Of a DNA stretch of 64,000 bases, positions 16,716 through 26,546 are shown in pieces; positions within the stretch are counted from its first letter, which is position 1, and every line of letters begins with the position of its first letter. Position numbers and translations under genes: made by a program. Source of the stretch: Alphaproteobacteria bacterium (GTDB lineage Bacteria; Pseudomonadota; Alphaproteobacteria; Micropepsales; Micropepsaceae); the NCBI GenBank assembly GCA_947473475.1, contig CANJBZ010000023.1, positions 1 to 64,000 of the forward strand. The letters run 5' to 3'. Below the pieces are notes generated by a model. It did no database searches. It was not told the DNA's origin and saw nothing but the letters and a program-made list of their open reading frames with translations.

Positions 16716-16946
16716 TTTGTTCCTCCCCTGCGGAGCGATAGCGGAGCGGGGGAGTGGGACCGCTCCCCGAGTCCGCGCGAAGCGCGGCCCGAGGATAAAC
16801 TCCGGCGGTGGAGGGGGCTGCCGCGCGACAAATGCGAGCCACTGCTTCTCGTGCGAACAAGCTGAAGTGTTGAAAGCGGAGCGCGCGTCCGTCCCCTCCA
16901 CCATGCTGCGCATGGTCCCCCTCCCCCGCTGTGCGGGGGAGGATCA
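16716..16946. repeat. GC-rich intergenic inverted-repeat element between proA and nadD
   Basis: About 230 bp. Outer segments TCCTCCCCTGCGGAGC (right of nadD) and GCTGTGCGGGGGAGGA (next to proA) are imperfect inverses. Inside are smaller inverted repeats (GGTGGAGGGGGC against CCCCTCCACC; ATGCTGCGCAT; CGCGCGAAGCGCGG). It has the look of a non-coding repeat element and no believable gene. The left edge supplies the nadD ribosome-binding site. Confidence 0.6.
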
Positions 16947-18230
16947 TTAAGCCCGAGTCTGGCCGGCGCCGCGGACGACATATTTGAACGTTGTAAGTTG
17001 TTCGACGCCGACGGGACCGCGCGCGTGCAGTTTGCCGGTTCCGATGCCGATTTCAGCGCCCATTCCAAATTCGCCGCCATCGGCAAATTGCGTCGAGGCG
17101 TTGTGCATCACAATGGCGGAATCCAGCCCGGCCAGGAAACGCTCCGCAACGCGAATGTCTTCCGTGACGATGCATTCGGTGTGTTGCGAACCGTAGGCGG
17201 CAATATGCCGGATCGCATCTTCAACGCCGCCGACGGAGCGTACGGCGATAATGGCGTCGAGATATTCGGTGCGCCAATCGTCTTCCGTTGCTGGTTTGGC
17301 GGACGGATAGACCCGGCACACCTCATCATCGCCGCGGATTTCACACCCAGCCGCAACAAGATCGCCGAGAATCGGACACAGATGCGTTTCAAGGATCGTG
17401 CGGTCGATCAGCAGCGTTTCGGTCGCGCCGCAAACGCCCGTGCGCCGCATTTTGGCGTTGAGCACGATTTGGCGCGCCATCGCCAGATCGGCTTTCTCAT
17501 GCACATAGGTGTGGCAGATGCCTTCCAGATGCGCGAGCACGGGCACGCGCGCCTCGGACTGTACGCGCGCGACGAGGCTTTTGCCGCCGCGCGGCACGAT
17601 CAAATCGATGGCGCCGTTTAACCCCGCGAGCATGTGTCCGACCGCCGCGCGATCGGTCGTCGGGACCAGTTGAATCGCCGCATCGGGAAGGCCCGCGGCC
17701 TCCAATCCCCTCACCAGCGCCGTGTGAATGGCACGCGATGAATGCAGCGATTCCGATCCGCCCCGCAGAATGGCGACGTTGCCGGATTTGAGGCACAGCG
17801 CGCCTGCATCCGCCGTCACATTGGGGCGGCTTTCATAGATGATGCCAATGACGCCAATCGGCGTGGCGATCCGCGAAATGTCCAAACCGTTGGGACGTTT
17901 CCAGCGGGCAAGCTCGCGCCCGACCGGATCGGGCAAGTTTGCCACGTCGGCCACGCTCCTCGCCGTCGCGTCGATGCGTTTGGCGTCGAGTTTCAAACGA
18001 TCCAGCATCGCCGGGCTGAGATTGCGCTCCGTCGCCGCCTTCATATCGATGTCATTGGCGGCGAGGATATCTGCTTCATCGGCACGCAGCGCATCGGCCG
18101 CCGCCTCGAGCGCCTTGTTCTTCCGCGCCGTCGAGGCTTCACGCATCGCCACAGCCGCATCGCGGGCGGCGCGGCCGATGGCGAGCATGCCGGCTTCCAG
18201 CGTGTTCACGTCTCGCGTCTGTACGTTCAT
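16947..18230 (-). CDS. proA: Gamma-glutamyl phosphate reductase ProA
   Basis: A 427-residue aldehyde-dehydrogenase-fold enzyme of proline synthesis, reducing gamma-glutamyl phosphate to glutamate semialdehyde with NADPH. Visible motifs are [15 protein letters not shown], the [14 protein letters not shown] loop, the catalytic-Cys region ([14 protein letters not shown]) and [22 protein letters not shown] near the end. Its start overlaps the proB stop by 4 bp, showing a proB-proA operon. Length is normal. Confidence 0.97.
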   Translation of the reverse strand: MNVQTRDVNTLEAGMLAIGRAARDAAVAMREASTARKNKALEAAADALRADEADILAANDIDMKAATERNLSPAMLDRLKLDAKRIDATARSVADVANLPDPVGRELARWKRPNGLDISRIATPIGVIGIIYESRPNVTADAGALCLKSGNVAILRGGSESLHSSRAIHTALVRGLEAAGLPDAAIQLVPTTDRAAVGHMLAGLNGAIDLIVPRGGKSLVARVQSEARVPVLAHLEGICHTYVHEKADLAMARQIVLNAKMRRTGVCGATETLLIDRTILETHLCPILGDLVAAGCEIRGDDEVCRVYPSAKPATEDDWRTEYLDAIIAVRSVGGVEDAIRHIAAYGSQHTECIVTEDIRVAERFLAGLDSAIVMHNASTQFADGGEFGMGAEIGIGTGKLHARGPVGVEQLTTFKYVVRGAGQTRA

Positions 18231-19363
18231 GGCGCCGCTCCAACGAATGACGTCAGCGCCAGATCGTCGCGATGGATCATCTCGTCGCGTCCACGATAAC
18301 CGAGAATGGCTTCGATATCGACGGTACGGCGGCCGGTCAGGCGTTTGGCGTCTTCCGAATTGTAAGCAATGAGACCGCGCGCCAGTTCGCGCCCGTCTTC
18401 GCTTTTCACGACGACGGCATCGCCGCGCTCGAACTGTCCGCTGACGGATTTGACCCCAGCGGGTAAGAGGCTTTTGCCCGACGACAGCGCCCGTTCCGCG
18501 CCGTTATCGATAACGATCGTGCCGAGCGCGGAAAGCCCACCGGCGATCCAGCGCTTTTTGGCTTGCGCGGGAGAAACGCGCGGCACAAACAACGTCGTGC
18601 GCGGCGCAGTGGCAATTGAGGCCAGCGGATGCAGCACATGGCCGTTCGCGATGATGACGCCCGCGCCAGCGCCGGTTGCGATTTTAGCGGCGACGATTTT
18701 GGACTCCATGCCGCCTTTGCTGAATCCCGAAACCGGCCCTTCCGCCATGCGCTCGATCTCCGGCGTAATCGCCGGCACTTCCGCAATGTGCGTGGCGGTG
18801 GGATCGCGCTGCGGATTGGCGGTGTAGAGCCCGTCGATATCGGACAGCAACACCAGCATGTCCGCTTCCATCATGGACGCAACGCGCGCACCCAAGCGGT
18901 CATTGTCGCCATAGCGGATTTCCGCCGTCGCGACCGTGTCGTTCTCATTGATGACGGGAACCGATCCCAGCGACAGCAACGTCGCCAAGGTCTCGCGCGC
19001 GTTCAGGTAGCGCCGGCGTTCTTCCGTGTCTTCGAGCGTCAAAAGAATTTGTGCGACAGTAATATCGTAGGCGAGAAAGGCGTCCACATAGGCTTGGGCG
19101 AGCTGAACCTGTCCGACAGCCGCAGCCGCCTGACTTTCCTCCAGCCGCAACGCGCCCGCTTTCAATTTCAGGGCCCGGCGTCCAAGGGCAATCGCGCCGG
19201 AGGAAACGACAATGATTTCCTTTCCGGCGCGCTTCAGGGCGGCGATGTCCGCGGCAAGGCTCGCCAGCCAGTCGCGCTTCAGCGCACCGGCTTTGGAATC
19301 GACCAGTAATGCCGAACCGACTTTGACGACGATACGTTTGGCTTGGACCAGGTGATCTGTCAC
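18227..19363 (-). CDS. proB: Glutamate 5-kinase ProB with PUA domain
   Basis: A 378-residue kinase with an amino-acid kinase domain (about 1-260; [62 protein letters not shown]) and a C-terminal PUA domain (about 280-370; [25 protein letters not shown]). It phosphorylates glutamate in the first step of proline synthesis and is usually feedback-inhibited by proline. It overlaps proA by 4 bp. Upstream is an inverted repeat that separates it from obgE. Confidence 0.97.
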   Translation of the reverse strand: MTDHLVQAKRIVVKVGSALLVDSKAGALKRDWLASLAADIAALKRAGKEIIVVSSGAIALGRRALKLKAGALRLEESQAAAAVGQVQLAQAYVDAFLAYDITVAQILLTLEDTEERRRYLNARETLATLLSLGSVPVINENDTVATAEIRYGDNDRLGARVASMMEADMLVLLSDIDGLYTANPQRDPTATHIAEVPAITPEIERMAEGPVSGFSKGGMESKIVAAKIATGAGAGVIIANGHVLHPLASIATAPRTTLFVPRVSPAQAKKRWIAGGLSALGTIVIDNGAERALSSGKSLLPAGVKSVSGQFERGDAVVVKSEDGRELARGLIAYNSEDAKRLTGRRTVDIEAILGYRGRDEMIHRDDLALTSFVGAAP

Positions 19364-19368
19364 GACCG

Positions 19369-19463
19369 CCCCCTCACCCCGACCCTCTCCCCCTGGAGGG
19401 GAAAGGGAGGTTGTGCACGAATCCCCCTCGCCCCCGGAGGGGGAGAGGGTTGGGGTGAGGGGG
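19369..19463. repeat. CCCCTCACCCC...GGGGTGAGGGG inverted-repeat element
   Basis: About 95 bp with near-perfect terminal arms (CCCCCTCACCCCGACCCTCT and AGAGGGTTGGGGTGAGGGGG) and an internal pair (CCCCCTGGAGGGG; CCCCCGGAGGGGG). This class of GC-rich intergenic palindrome is frequent in proteobacterial genomes. It lies between obgE and proB, both on the minus strand, and could attenuate readthrough. Confidence 0.7.
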
Positions 19464-19502
19464 AGCTGCTAAAGACAAGCTCTCTGCCGAAAATATGCAC
19501 AC

Positions 19503-20833
<1,331 letters not shown>

Positions 20834-20860
20834 GATCTCCCTCGCACGCGCGCGAGGGAG

Positions 20861-20893
20861 AAATAAAAAAGGGAGATGGCGGACCATCTCCCT
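20861..20893 (-). terminator. Rho-independent terminator of rplU-rpmA
   Basis: On the minus strand a perfect 10-bp stem AGGGAGATGG/CCATCTCCCT with a TCCG tetraloop is followed by TTTTTTATTT. It lies about 50 bp past the rpmA stop. Confidence 0.9.
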
Positions 20894-20939
20894 CGCTGGA
20901 TTTGAGGCCGCCGTAGTGGCGGCCCGCATCGCAAGCCGC

Positions 20940-21209
20940 CTATTCCGCTGCTTCGCTCACCGGCATGACCGACACAAAGGTGCGCCGTTTCAGACCTGTG
21001 CGGTATTCCACGCGTCCACCGACTGTGGCGAACAGCGTATGGTCCTTGCCCATGGCGACATTGGTGCCTGGGTGAACCTTGGTTCCGCGTTGCCGGACCA
21101 GAATGTTGCCCGGGATCACAACCTCACCGCCGTAGCGCTTGATGCCAAGACGCTGACTATGGGAGTCGCGGCCGTTGCGCGAAGAGCCGCCTGCTTTTTT
21201 GTGTGCCAT
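20940..21209 (-). CDS. rpmA: 50S ribosomal protein bL27
   Basis: An 89-residue protein with the bL27 N-terminus [16 protein letters not shown] and the core [21 protein letters not shown]. The N-terminal tail reaches the peptidyl-transferase centre. There is no extra N-terminal extension of the kind cleaved in Firmicutes. It lies 12 bp from rplU and is followed by a strong terminator. Confidence 0.98.
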   Translation of the reverse strand: MAHKKAGGSSRNGRDSHSQRLGIKRYGGEVVIPGNILVRQRGTKVHPGTNVAMGKDHTLFATVGGRVEYRTGLKRRTFVSVMPVSEAAE

Positions 21210-21221
21210 GGTGTTCTGTTC

Positions 21222-21524
21222 CTACGGAGCCGTGATGTCCGTGATCTTAACGCGGGTCAAAAGCTGACGATGACCGCGCTTGCGATGGGTGTCCTTGCGC
21301 CGCTTCTTCTTGAAAGCGATCACTTTCGGTGCGCGGTCCTGTGCCACGATCTCGGCCGCGACCGAGGCGCCCGCGAGAAGCGGCGCTCCGGCCTTGGTGC
21401 CCGCCATCAGCACTTCAGAGAAGGTGATGGACGCGCCCGCTTCGCCGGGAAGCCGATCGATTTCCAGTATGTCGCCGGAAGCGACCGTATATTGTTTTCC
21501 GCCGGTGCGGATGACCGCGAGCAT
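21222..21524 (-). CDS. rplU: 50S ribosomal protein bL21
   Basis: A 100-residue protein with MLAVIRTGGKQYTV at the N-terminus, IDRLPGEAG in the middle and the basic C-terminal KKRRKDTHRKRGHRQ segment that contacts 23S rRNA. It starts the rplU-rpmA operon. A strong promoter (TTGACT-N16-TATATT) lies just upstream and resembles the rpsD promoter. Confidence 0.98.
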   Translation of the reverse strand: MLAVIRTGGKQYTVASGDILEIDRLPGEAGASITFSEVLMAGTKAGAPLLAGASVAAEIVAQDRAPKVIAFKKKRRKDTHRKRGHRQLLTRVKITDITAP

Positions 21525-21589
21525 CTGACCTATCCTTAGACCGAAAAAATCCTACCGCGAAACGAAGGGTCTCGCGCGGGAAGGCGGGG

Positions 21590-21617
21590 AATATAGCCAC
21601 CGAACTTGCTCAGTCAA
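21590..21617 (-). promoter_or_regulatory. Sigma-70 type promoter of rplU-rpmA
   Basis: Minus strand: -35 TTGACT (21617-21612), 16-bp spacer beginning GAGCAAGTT, -10 TATATT (21595-21590). The predicted start is near 21583, giving a leader of about 60 nt. The nine spacer bases after the -35 are identical to those in the rpsD promoter. Confidence 0.75.
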
Positions 21618-21668
21618 CCCTTACTCCAACTCTTGCCAGGGCGTTTGCGGCGGTCTACCCGGACATTC

Positions 21669-22271
21669 ATGTCTCTGGCCCTCGACCGGCTCTACCATTT
21701 GCACTGGGTAATGCCCGAGCTGGCGCGCAGCGCGCAGCCCTATATGGGCTTTTACCGGGCGTTTTTGCGTCCCCATGGCTTTAAAAGTATCATCAATTTA
21801 CGGGGGCCCAACCCGGATTTCGGCTGGTGGCATCAAGAGAAGCGGGCCGCGGAAAGTCTCGGGATTGCCCATTTCGACGTGAAACTATCCTCCAAATACC
21901 TGCCGGCGCGCTCGGGGATGGCCGAGCTTTTTAACGCTTTCGACCGCGCAGGGACCCCTTTGCTGCTGAAATGCAGCGGCGGGCAGGACCGGACGAGCTT
22001 GGCCGCCGCCCTTTATTTGCTGCATCGGCAGGGACCAGGGGCGCTTGCGGAGGCCATGGGACAGTTTGCCTTCTGGCCTTATCTGCACCGGCCCAAGCCC
22101 CACCAGCTCTGGCTTAGGGAATTCCCTGGCTACGCCCTGCGGGAGGCGGGGGGGCTCACTTTGGGGGATTGGGCGCGAACCCGCTACGATCCGCAAGGAT
22201 TTGCGCGCTTTCTTGACGATAAGGGCATGGGCACGAGTTTTCGCGCTTTTCAGGCCGAAGCGCCGGGATGA
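21669..22271 (+). CDS. Dual-specificity/tyrosine phosphatase-like protein
   Basis: A 200-residue protein with a phosphatase fold: the acidic region SIINLRGPNPDFGWWHQEK and the P-loop CSGGQDR (C-x5-R) followed by TS, as in small DSP-type phosphatases. The target could be a protein, lipid or nucleotide phosphate. The start is uncertain: ATG 21669 (MSLALDRLYHLHWV) fits relatives better than 21606. Its stop overlaps the alkB start by 4 bp, so the two are cotranscribed. Confidence 0.75.
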   Translation: MSLALDRLYHLHWVMPELARSAQPYMGFYRAFLRPHGFKSIINLRGPNPDFGWWHQEKRAAESLGIAHFDVKLSSKYLPARSGMAELFNAFDRAGTPLLLKCSGGQDRTSLAAALYLLHRQGPGALAEAMGQFAFWPYLHRPKPHQLWLREFPGYALREAGGLTLGDWARTRYDPQGFARFLDDKGMGTSFRAFQAEAPG

Positions 22272-22894
22272 GCCGCCGTCTGGAGCTGGCGCCCGGCGTT
22301 CAGTATTGGCCGGAAAAGCTCAATCAAGCCGCAGAAGCGGGGCTGCTTGCCGATGTCATGGCTGGGATCGCGGCCGCGCCGCTTTACCGTCCGGCCATGC
22401 CCGGCAGCGGCGCATTGCTGTCGGTGGAGATGACCAATTTCGGCCCGCTGGGCTGGGTGACCGATCAGGCCAAAGGGTACCGTTACGAGCCGCTGCACCC
22501 GGTCACCGGCGAAGCGTGGCCCGATATCCCAGATCCCCTGCTTGAGCTTTGGCATGAGCTGACGGATTACCGCGCTCCACCGGAAGCCTGTCTGGTCAAT
22601 CTTTACCGGGATGCGGCTCGGATGGGGTTGCACCGGGACGCCGATGAGCAGGCTGCCGATGCCCCGGTTCTGTCCGTCTCGCTCGGCGACACCGCGCTTT
22701 TCCGCTTCGGTGGGCTTACCCGGCGCGGGCCTACCGCCTCGGTGAAGCTGCATTCGGGGGATGTTCTGATGTTCGGCGGCCCGGCACGCATGATGTTTCA
22801 CGGTATCGACCGGATCCAGGCCGGCAGCAGCGGCCTTATCCCAGGCGGCGGGCGGATCAATCTGACGCTCAGGCGGGTGACGAACCCCGCGTAA
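22268..22894 (+). CDS. alkB: Alpha-ketoglutarate-dependent DNA repair dioxygenase AlkB
   Basis: A 208-residue Fe(II)/2-oxoglutarate dioxygenase. Iron ligands are H and D in GLHRDADE and the H in MMFHGIDRI, and the 2-oxoglutarate-binding Arg residues lie in the C-terminal RINLTLRRV. The substrate lid contains NLYRDAARMG. AlkB oxidatively removes 1-methyladenine and 3-methylcytosine from DNA and RNA. It is translationally coupled to the upstream phosphatase-like gene (ATGA overlap); I see no ada-like site. Confidence 0.93.
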   Translation: MSRRLELAPGVQYWPEKLNQAAEAGLLADVMAGIAAAPLYRPAMPGSGALLSVEMTNFGPLGWVTDQAKGYRYEPLHPVTGEAWPDIPDPLLELWHELTDYRAPPEACLVNLYRDAARMGLHRDADEQAADAPVLSVSLGDTALFRFGGLTRRGPTASVKLHSGDVLMFGGPARMMFHGIDRIQAGSSGLIPGGGRINLTLRRVTNPA

Positions 22895-22897
22895 GCC

Positions 22898-22932
22898 AAA
22901 AAGGCGACCGGTCGGGGGGCCAACCGGTCGCC
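22898..22932 (-). terminator. Rho-independent terminator of the candidate small RNA
   Basis: Minus strand: perfect 10-bp stem GGCGACCGGT/ACCGGTCGCC, 10-nt C-rich loop, then five T residues. On the plus strand no T-run follows, so it acts on leftward transcripts (the small RNA and any readthrough from the aminotransferase gene). Confidence 0.85.
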
Positions 22933-23034
22933 GAATGCGCTCTTCGCGCTGGATGCCGGGAGGGGATGACCGGCACCCTGGGGACGCATCAATCTGCTAG
23001 CGGGGGCAATGCAGATCGAACGTCTCGTCCCACC
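22898..23034 (-). ncRNA. Candidate small RNA, about 137 nt, with C-rich loops
   Basis: There is no reading frame, but a complete minus-strand transcription unit is visible: promoter TTGAAA-N17-TATGTT (23069-23041), predicted start near 23034, and three consecutive hairpins. Hairpin 1 has stem ATCTGC/GCAGAT (23016-22992) with loop ATTGCCCCCGCTA. Hairpin 2 has stem GGGTGCCGG/CCGGCATCC (22978-22951; one G-U pair) with loop TCATCCCCTC. Hairpin 3 is the terminator stem GGCGACCGGT/ACCGGTCGCC with loop TGGCCCCCCG, followed by TTTTT. All three loops expose C-runs that could pair with Shine-Dalgarno sequences, a known mode of trans-acting sRNAs in alphaproteobacteria. It lies between alkB and the aminotransferase gene. 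I cannot match it to a named family. Confidence 0.65.
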
Positions 23035-23040
23035 GGAACT

Positions 23041-23069
23041 AACATAGGCATGAAAGACACAGGTTTCAA
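23041..23069 (-). promoter_or_regulatory. Promoter of the candidate small RNA
   Basis: Minus strand -35 TTGAAA (23069-23064), exactly 17 bp, -10 TATGTT (23046-23041). It directs transcription into the hairpin-rich segment ending at 22898. Confidence 0.6.
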
Positions 23070-23071
23070 CT

Positions 23072-23094
23072 TTCTTCACGTCGAATGTGAAGAA
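23072..23094. promoter_or_regulatory. 23-bp palindrome just upstream of the small-RNA promoter
   Basis: TTCTTCAC-N7-GTGAAGAA, perfect 8-bp arms, centred about 49 bp before the predicted start of the small RNA and touching its -35 region. This is where an activator operator would be expected. No T-run follows on either strand, so it is unlikely to be a terminator for the aminotransferase gene. Confidence 0.45.
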
Positions 23095-23204
23095 TAACTA
23101 TTATTTAATGGACAGTAGTTTTTTTGCCACATGCGGCGGCCTGCGCGGCGAACGGCGCTGAACAGGAGATAAGCCGAAAATCGGCAATCGCAAGGTCTGC
23201 CGGG

Positions 23205-24617
23205 TCATCCAACCCCCAGGTCGTGGGCGGTCAGGTCGATGCAAAGCTTGGCGCGCTTCAGCAGCAGCTCCACTTCGTCTTCGGTAATGACCAGGGGCGG
23301 CGCCAGCACCATGGTGTCGCGGATGGCGCGCATGATGAGGCCATTGTTGAAGCAATGGTCGCGGCAGATGATTCCCGCATTGCGCTGGGGCGCGAACATC
23401 CGCCGCCCGGCCTTGTCCTCGACCAGCTCCATCGCGGCGAGCATGCCGATCCCGCGGACCTCTCCGATCAAGGGGTGGTTGGAAAACACTTCTTTTACGC
23501 GCCGCTGAAAATAGGGCCCGATGCGCTTCTTAACCCGCTGCACGATGCGTTGCCGTTGCAGCAGTTCGAGGTTTTTGAGCGCGACCGCACAGGCGACGGG
23601 ATGCCCGGAATAGGTAAAGCCGTGCACCAGTTCTTCCTTGGCCGTCGCAATCGCTTCGCCCATGCGCTCGCCGAGCGACACCGCAGCGATCGGCTGGTAC
23701 CCCGAGCTCAGCCCCTTTGCCATCGTGATGATGTCCGGCTCAATGCCATACGTCGTGCTGCCGAACCATTCGCCGGTGCGGCCGAAGCCGGTGATCACTT
23801 CGTCCGCATGCAGGAGAATGTCGTTCTCTTTGCAGATGCGCGCGATTTCGGGCCAATAGGTGGAAGGCGGCAGGATCAGCCCGCCCGCGCCCTGTATCGG
23901 CTCCGCGGAAAACGAGGCGATGCGGTCCGGCCCGATGTCGCGGATGATCTTTTCGGTCTCGCGGGCGATGAGAAGGCCGAATTCCTCCGGCCCGATATCG
24001 CCGAAACCGGCGGCTTTGGCGCCGAACCAATAGGGCGCGGGCACTTTGGCAAAGCCCGCCAGCGGCAAATCGAATTGCGTATGCATCGGTGTGAGGCCGG
24101 ACAACGAGGCCGATGCCATCGTGACGCCGTGATAAGAGAGCGTTCGCGAAAGATGCAGCTTCTTCTCGGGCCGCCCTTTCAGGTTCCAGTAATAGCGGAT
24201 GAGCTTGAGCGCGGTGTCGTTGCCTTCCGAACCCGAATTGGCGAATAGCACATGTTCATGCCCATCGGGCAAAAGCTTCGCGAGCATGGCGGCAAGCTCC
24301 GCCGTCCATGGGTTCGTCGTCTTGAAGAAGTGATTGTAAAAGGGCAGCGTGTTCAGCGCGTTGCAGCCGGCGCGCGCCAGCTCCTTGTTGCCGTAGCCGA
24401 GCTGCACGCACCATAGCCCCGACATGCCGTCGATCATTTTCTTGCCGTCGGAATCCCAGAGGTAAACACCCTTGCCGCGCGTGATCACACGCACGCCCTC
24501 GCGGTTCAGCGCCTCGGTCTGCGTGAAGGGGTGAATGTGATGCGCCGCGTCCAGTGCGCGCCAATGTTTCGTGCGGGCGCCGGATTTTTCCGGCGGGGCC
24601 TTCTTCGCGCGGGCCAT
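23205..24617 (-). CDS. Class III (omega) aminotransferase, SpuC/beta-alanine type
   Basis: A 470-residue PLP enzyme. It has the N-terminal HPFTQ and DGMSGLWCV motifs, ANSGSEGNDTALKL (about 126-139), the PLP-stacking SYHG, ADEVITGFGRTG (about 271-282) and the Schiff-base Lys K301 in ITMAKGLSSGYQP. This signature belongs to omega-amino acid or diamine:pyruvate aminotransferases such as SpuC (putrescine) and beta-alanine:pyruvate transaminase. A PuuD-type hydrolase is encoded nearby at 26547-27368, which favours polyamine or GABA use. The exact substrate is not decided by sequence. Confidence 0.9.
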   Translation of the reverse strand: MARAKKAPPEKSGARTKHWRALDAAHHIHPFTQTEALNREGVRVITRGKGVYLWDSDGKKMIDGMSGLWCVQLGYGNKELARAGCNALNTLPFYNHFFKTTNPWTAELAAMLAKLLPDGHEHVLFANSGSEGNDTALKLIRYYWNLKGRPEKKLHLSRTLSYHGVTMASASLSGLTPMHTQFDLPLAGFAKVPAPYWFGAKAAGFGDIGPEEFGLLIARETEKIIRDIGPDRIASFSAEPIQGAGGLILPPSTYWPEIARICKENDILLHADEVITGFGRTGEWFGSTTYGIEPDIITMAKGLSSGYQPIAAVSLGERMGEAIATAKEELVHGFTYSGHPVACAVALKNLELLQRQRIVQRVKKRIGPYFQRRVKEVFSNHPLIGEVRGIGMLAAMELVEDKAGRRMFAPQRNAGIICRDHCFNNGLIMRAIRDTMVLAPPLVITEDEVELLLKRAKLCIDLTAHDLGVG

Positions 24618-24750
24618 AGGTTCCTCAGATCAGAAATGCAAACGGGAGAACGCCACGCAACCGCGGCGCTCCGTCCGTCAAGAACGCAATTCTATCTGAA
24701 CCGGCCCTGGGAAGAAGAGTGGTTAAATCCGCGCGTCTAACTTTGCGCGC

Positions 24751-26352
24751 TTAGCCCCAGCTCACCCGTTCGCCTTCGCGGCGGACGTTGCGCTTTTGCA
24801 TCATGGAATGATCTTTGGGAAGTTCCGCAAGCGAGCCGCCGAAATGGCGCCCCTGGCCGCAATTAAACCCAATGTCTTTGCAGCGTTGCAGTTTGTCGGC
24901 GCTGTCGATCCATTCGGCAACCGTCTCGATGTGCAGCTCATTACAGGTGGCCAGCACGCTTTTCAGCAGGGCGTCTTCGCGGGGCGATTTTCCGAGCCGC
25001 TGAATAACGCCGCCGTCGAATTTGACGAAGTCGACGGTGAGGCCGTGCAGATATTGCAGCGAGGCCGCGCCGGCGCCGAAATCGTCGATTCCGACTTTAT
25101 AGCCCATTTGACGAAGCGACTGGATCGCTTTGTCAGCGGCTGTGATGTCGGGAACTTCCGCGCTTTCCGTCATTTCTATCAGCACGCGCTTGGCGAGGGC
25201 ACGCTTTTTGGCAAGCAGGCCTGCCAACATTCCAAAGGATGTGGGGTCGGCAAAGGTGCGGCCCGAGACATTGAACGCGATCTTCGCGGTGATGGCGGGA
25301 TCGCCTTCGAGGATGGAAAAGGTCTTCAACGCGACTGCGAAGTCCAGCCCATCCGCCAGGCACAATTCTTCGGCGAACTTCACCAATTCAGCCGGGCTTT
25401 TACCGGCTTCAAAACGGCTCAGCGCCTCGTAGTGCGAAGTGAAGCCGGTCTTCAAATCCACGATGGGTTCAAATGCAAGATTGAACGCGCCGTCGGCGAC
25501 CGTGGAATTGAAGGCCTGCGCCTTGGCGACGGTTTCTTCCATCATCTTGTCGAACATGACGGCAAGATCGGTGCTCGGCACCGCCTTGATCTTGCCTTCC
25601 GTGAATTGCGACACGACGTAACGCAGCGCCAGCACGTTCTGCTCGGGCGAGAGGTTGCGCCCCTTCAGGGACATCAGCACTTCTTCGACTTGCAGCGACC
25701 CCAGCCCGCGCTCGCGCACGGCGCTCTGGATTTTTTCGCTGAGGCTTTTGGCGGCACGCGGATCGTCGCTAACGATGCCGAACCGGGTTTGGGAAAGCCG
25801 GGCGGCGACGATGGCGCCCATCGCGGCGACATTGGCGCCGATGCCGGCCATCAGGCCCGCGGCATCCTGCGGCGACAGTTTCGCGCAAACATCCGGCAGA
25901 TTGGGAACGTTGACCATGGCGACGGCGCCACGGCCGCCCGCGTGTTCGGCCGCCGCCGCAAGGAACGCATCCTTGTCGACGAGTCCAGTTTCCGGGTCCT
26001 TGTTCGTGCTTCCGCCCAGGCGTCCGCGTTTGCCCGGCCGCACCAGCGTGCAGGAAATGCGATCGCTCTGGGGCAAATAGCACATGGCCAGTGTGCCTTT
26101 TTCGCCGGACGCCAGCGTGATTTGCAGCGGCCCCTGGCGCTCACCCGGCGTCATGCTCTGCGCCATGACCATGAATCGTGCCTGTTCTTCGGCGGCAAAA
26201 AACTCCGAGGCGGGGCGTCCCGTCAGGGTTGCGGCGGTCGAAAAGCCGCTGGGCGCCCCCGTCACGAAAAGAATCGCGCCATTGCTGTCAATCTCAAAGA
26301 GCAAATCTGCGCCGGCAAAAGCAAAGGCAAGAAGGCGTATAGGTTCAATCAT
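24751..26352 (-). CDS. EAL-domain protein with degenerate GGDEF region
   Basis: About 533 residues. It has an N-terminal PAS-like segment (LLFEIDSNGAILFVTGAP), a GGDEF-like domain (about 120-250) in which the active loop reads SQTRF instead of GGDEF, and an EAL domain (about 290-510). The EAL domain keeps E-A-L (309-311), the Asn of NVSG, EMTES, the paired Asp residues of IDDFGAG and VKFDGG, and the glutamate of ETVAEW. It could therefore hydrolyse cyclic di-GMP or act as a sensor of it; it should not synthesise it. The start is taken at ATG 26352 (MIEPIRLLAF); a TTG at 26391 is possible. It is a lone gene. Confidence 0.85.
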   Translation of the reverse strand: MIEPIRLLAFAFAGADLLFEIDSNGAILFVTGAPSGFSTAATLTGRPASEFFAAEEQARFMVMAQSMTPGERQGPLQITLASGEKGTLAMCYLPQSDRISCTLVRPGKRGRLGGSTNKDPETGLVDKDAFLAAAAEHAGGRGAVAMVNVPNLPDVCAKLSPQDAAGLMAGIGANVAAMGAIVAARLSQTRFGIVSDDPRAAKSLSEKIQSAVRERGLGSLQVEEVLMSLKGRNLSPEQNVLALRYVVSQFTEGKIKAVPSTDLAVMFDKMMEETVAKAQAFNSTVADGAFNLAFEPIVDLKTGFTSHYEALSRFEAGKSPAELVKFAEELCLADGLDFAVALKTFSILEGDPAITAKIAFNVSGRTFADPTSFGMLAGLLAKKRALAKRVLIEMTESAEVPDITAADKAIQSLRQMGYKVGIDDFGAGAASLQYLHGLTVDFVKFDGGVIQRLGKSPREDALLKSVLATCNELHIETVAEWIDSADKLQRCKDIGFNCGQGRHFGGSLAELPKDHSMMQKRNVRREGERVSWG

Positions 26353-26453
26353 CCGCAGGGCTCGAAAATCGACCCTGCTCTTCTCGCACAATAGAACTTA
26401 GGAGAGAGTGAATTGCCGAGCTGCCAGCTTAAGAGGTATTGCGCGGATATGTG

Positions 26454-26480
26454 AAAAAAACCAATGAATTACAATTGGTT
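26454..26480 (-). terminator. Rho-independent terminator of puuD
   Basis: Minus strand: stem AACCAAT/ATTGGTT with an 8-nt loop followed directly by a T-run, about 70 bp past the puuD stop. Confidence 0.75.
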
Positions 26481-26546
26481 ATGGCGCACCCAATGTTCAG
26501 GCTGCGCGCTTGTCTCGCGGAGAATATTCGAGACCGTCCAACAGCC

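Noticed and set aside
23101-23355. 84-codon minus-strand frame overlapping the aminotransferase end
   Set aside because: It is out of frame with the well-conserved aminotransferase C-terminus and has no start signal.
24796-26394. Long plus-strand open frame opposite the EAL gene
   Set aside because: The minus-strand EAL protein has clear catalytic motifs; this frame is its antisense shadow.
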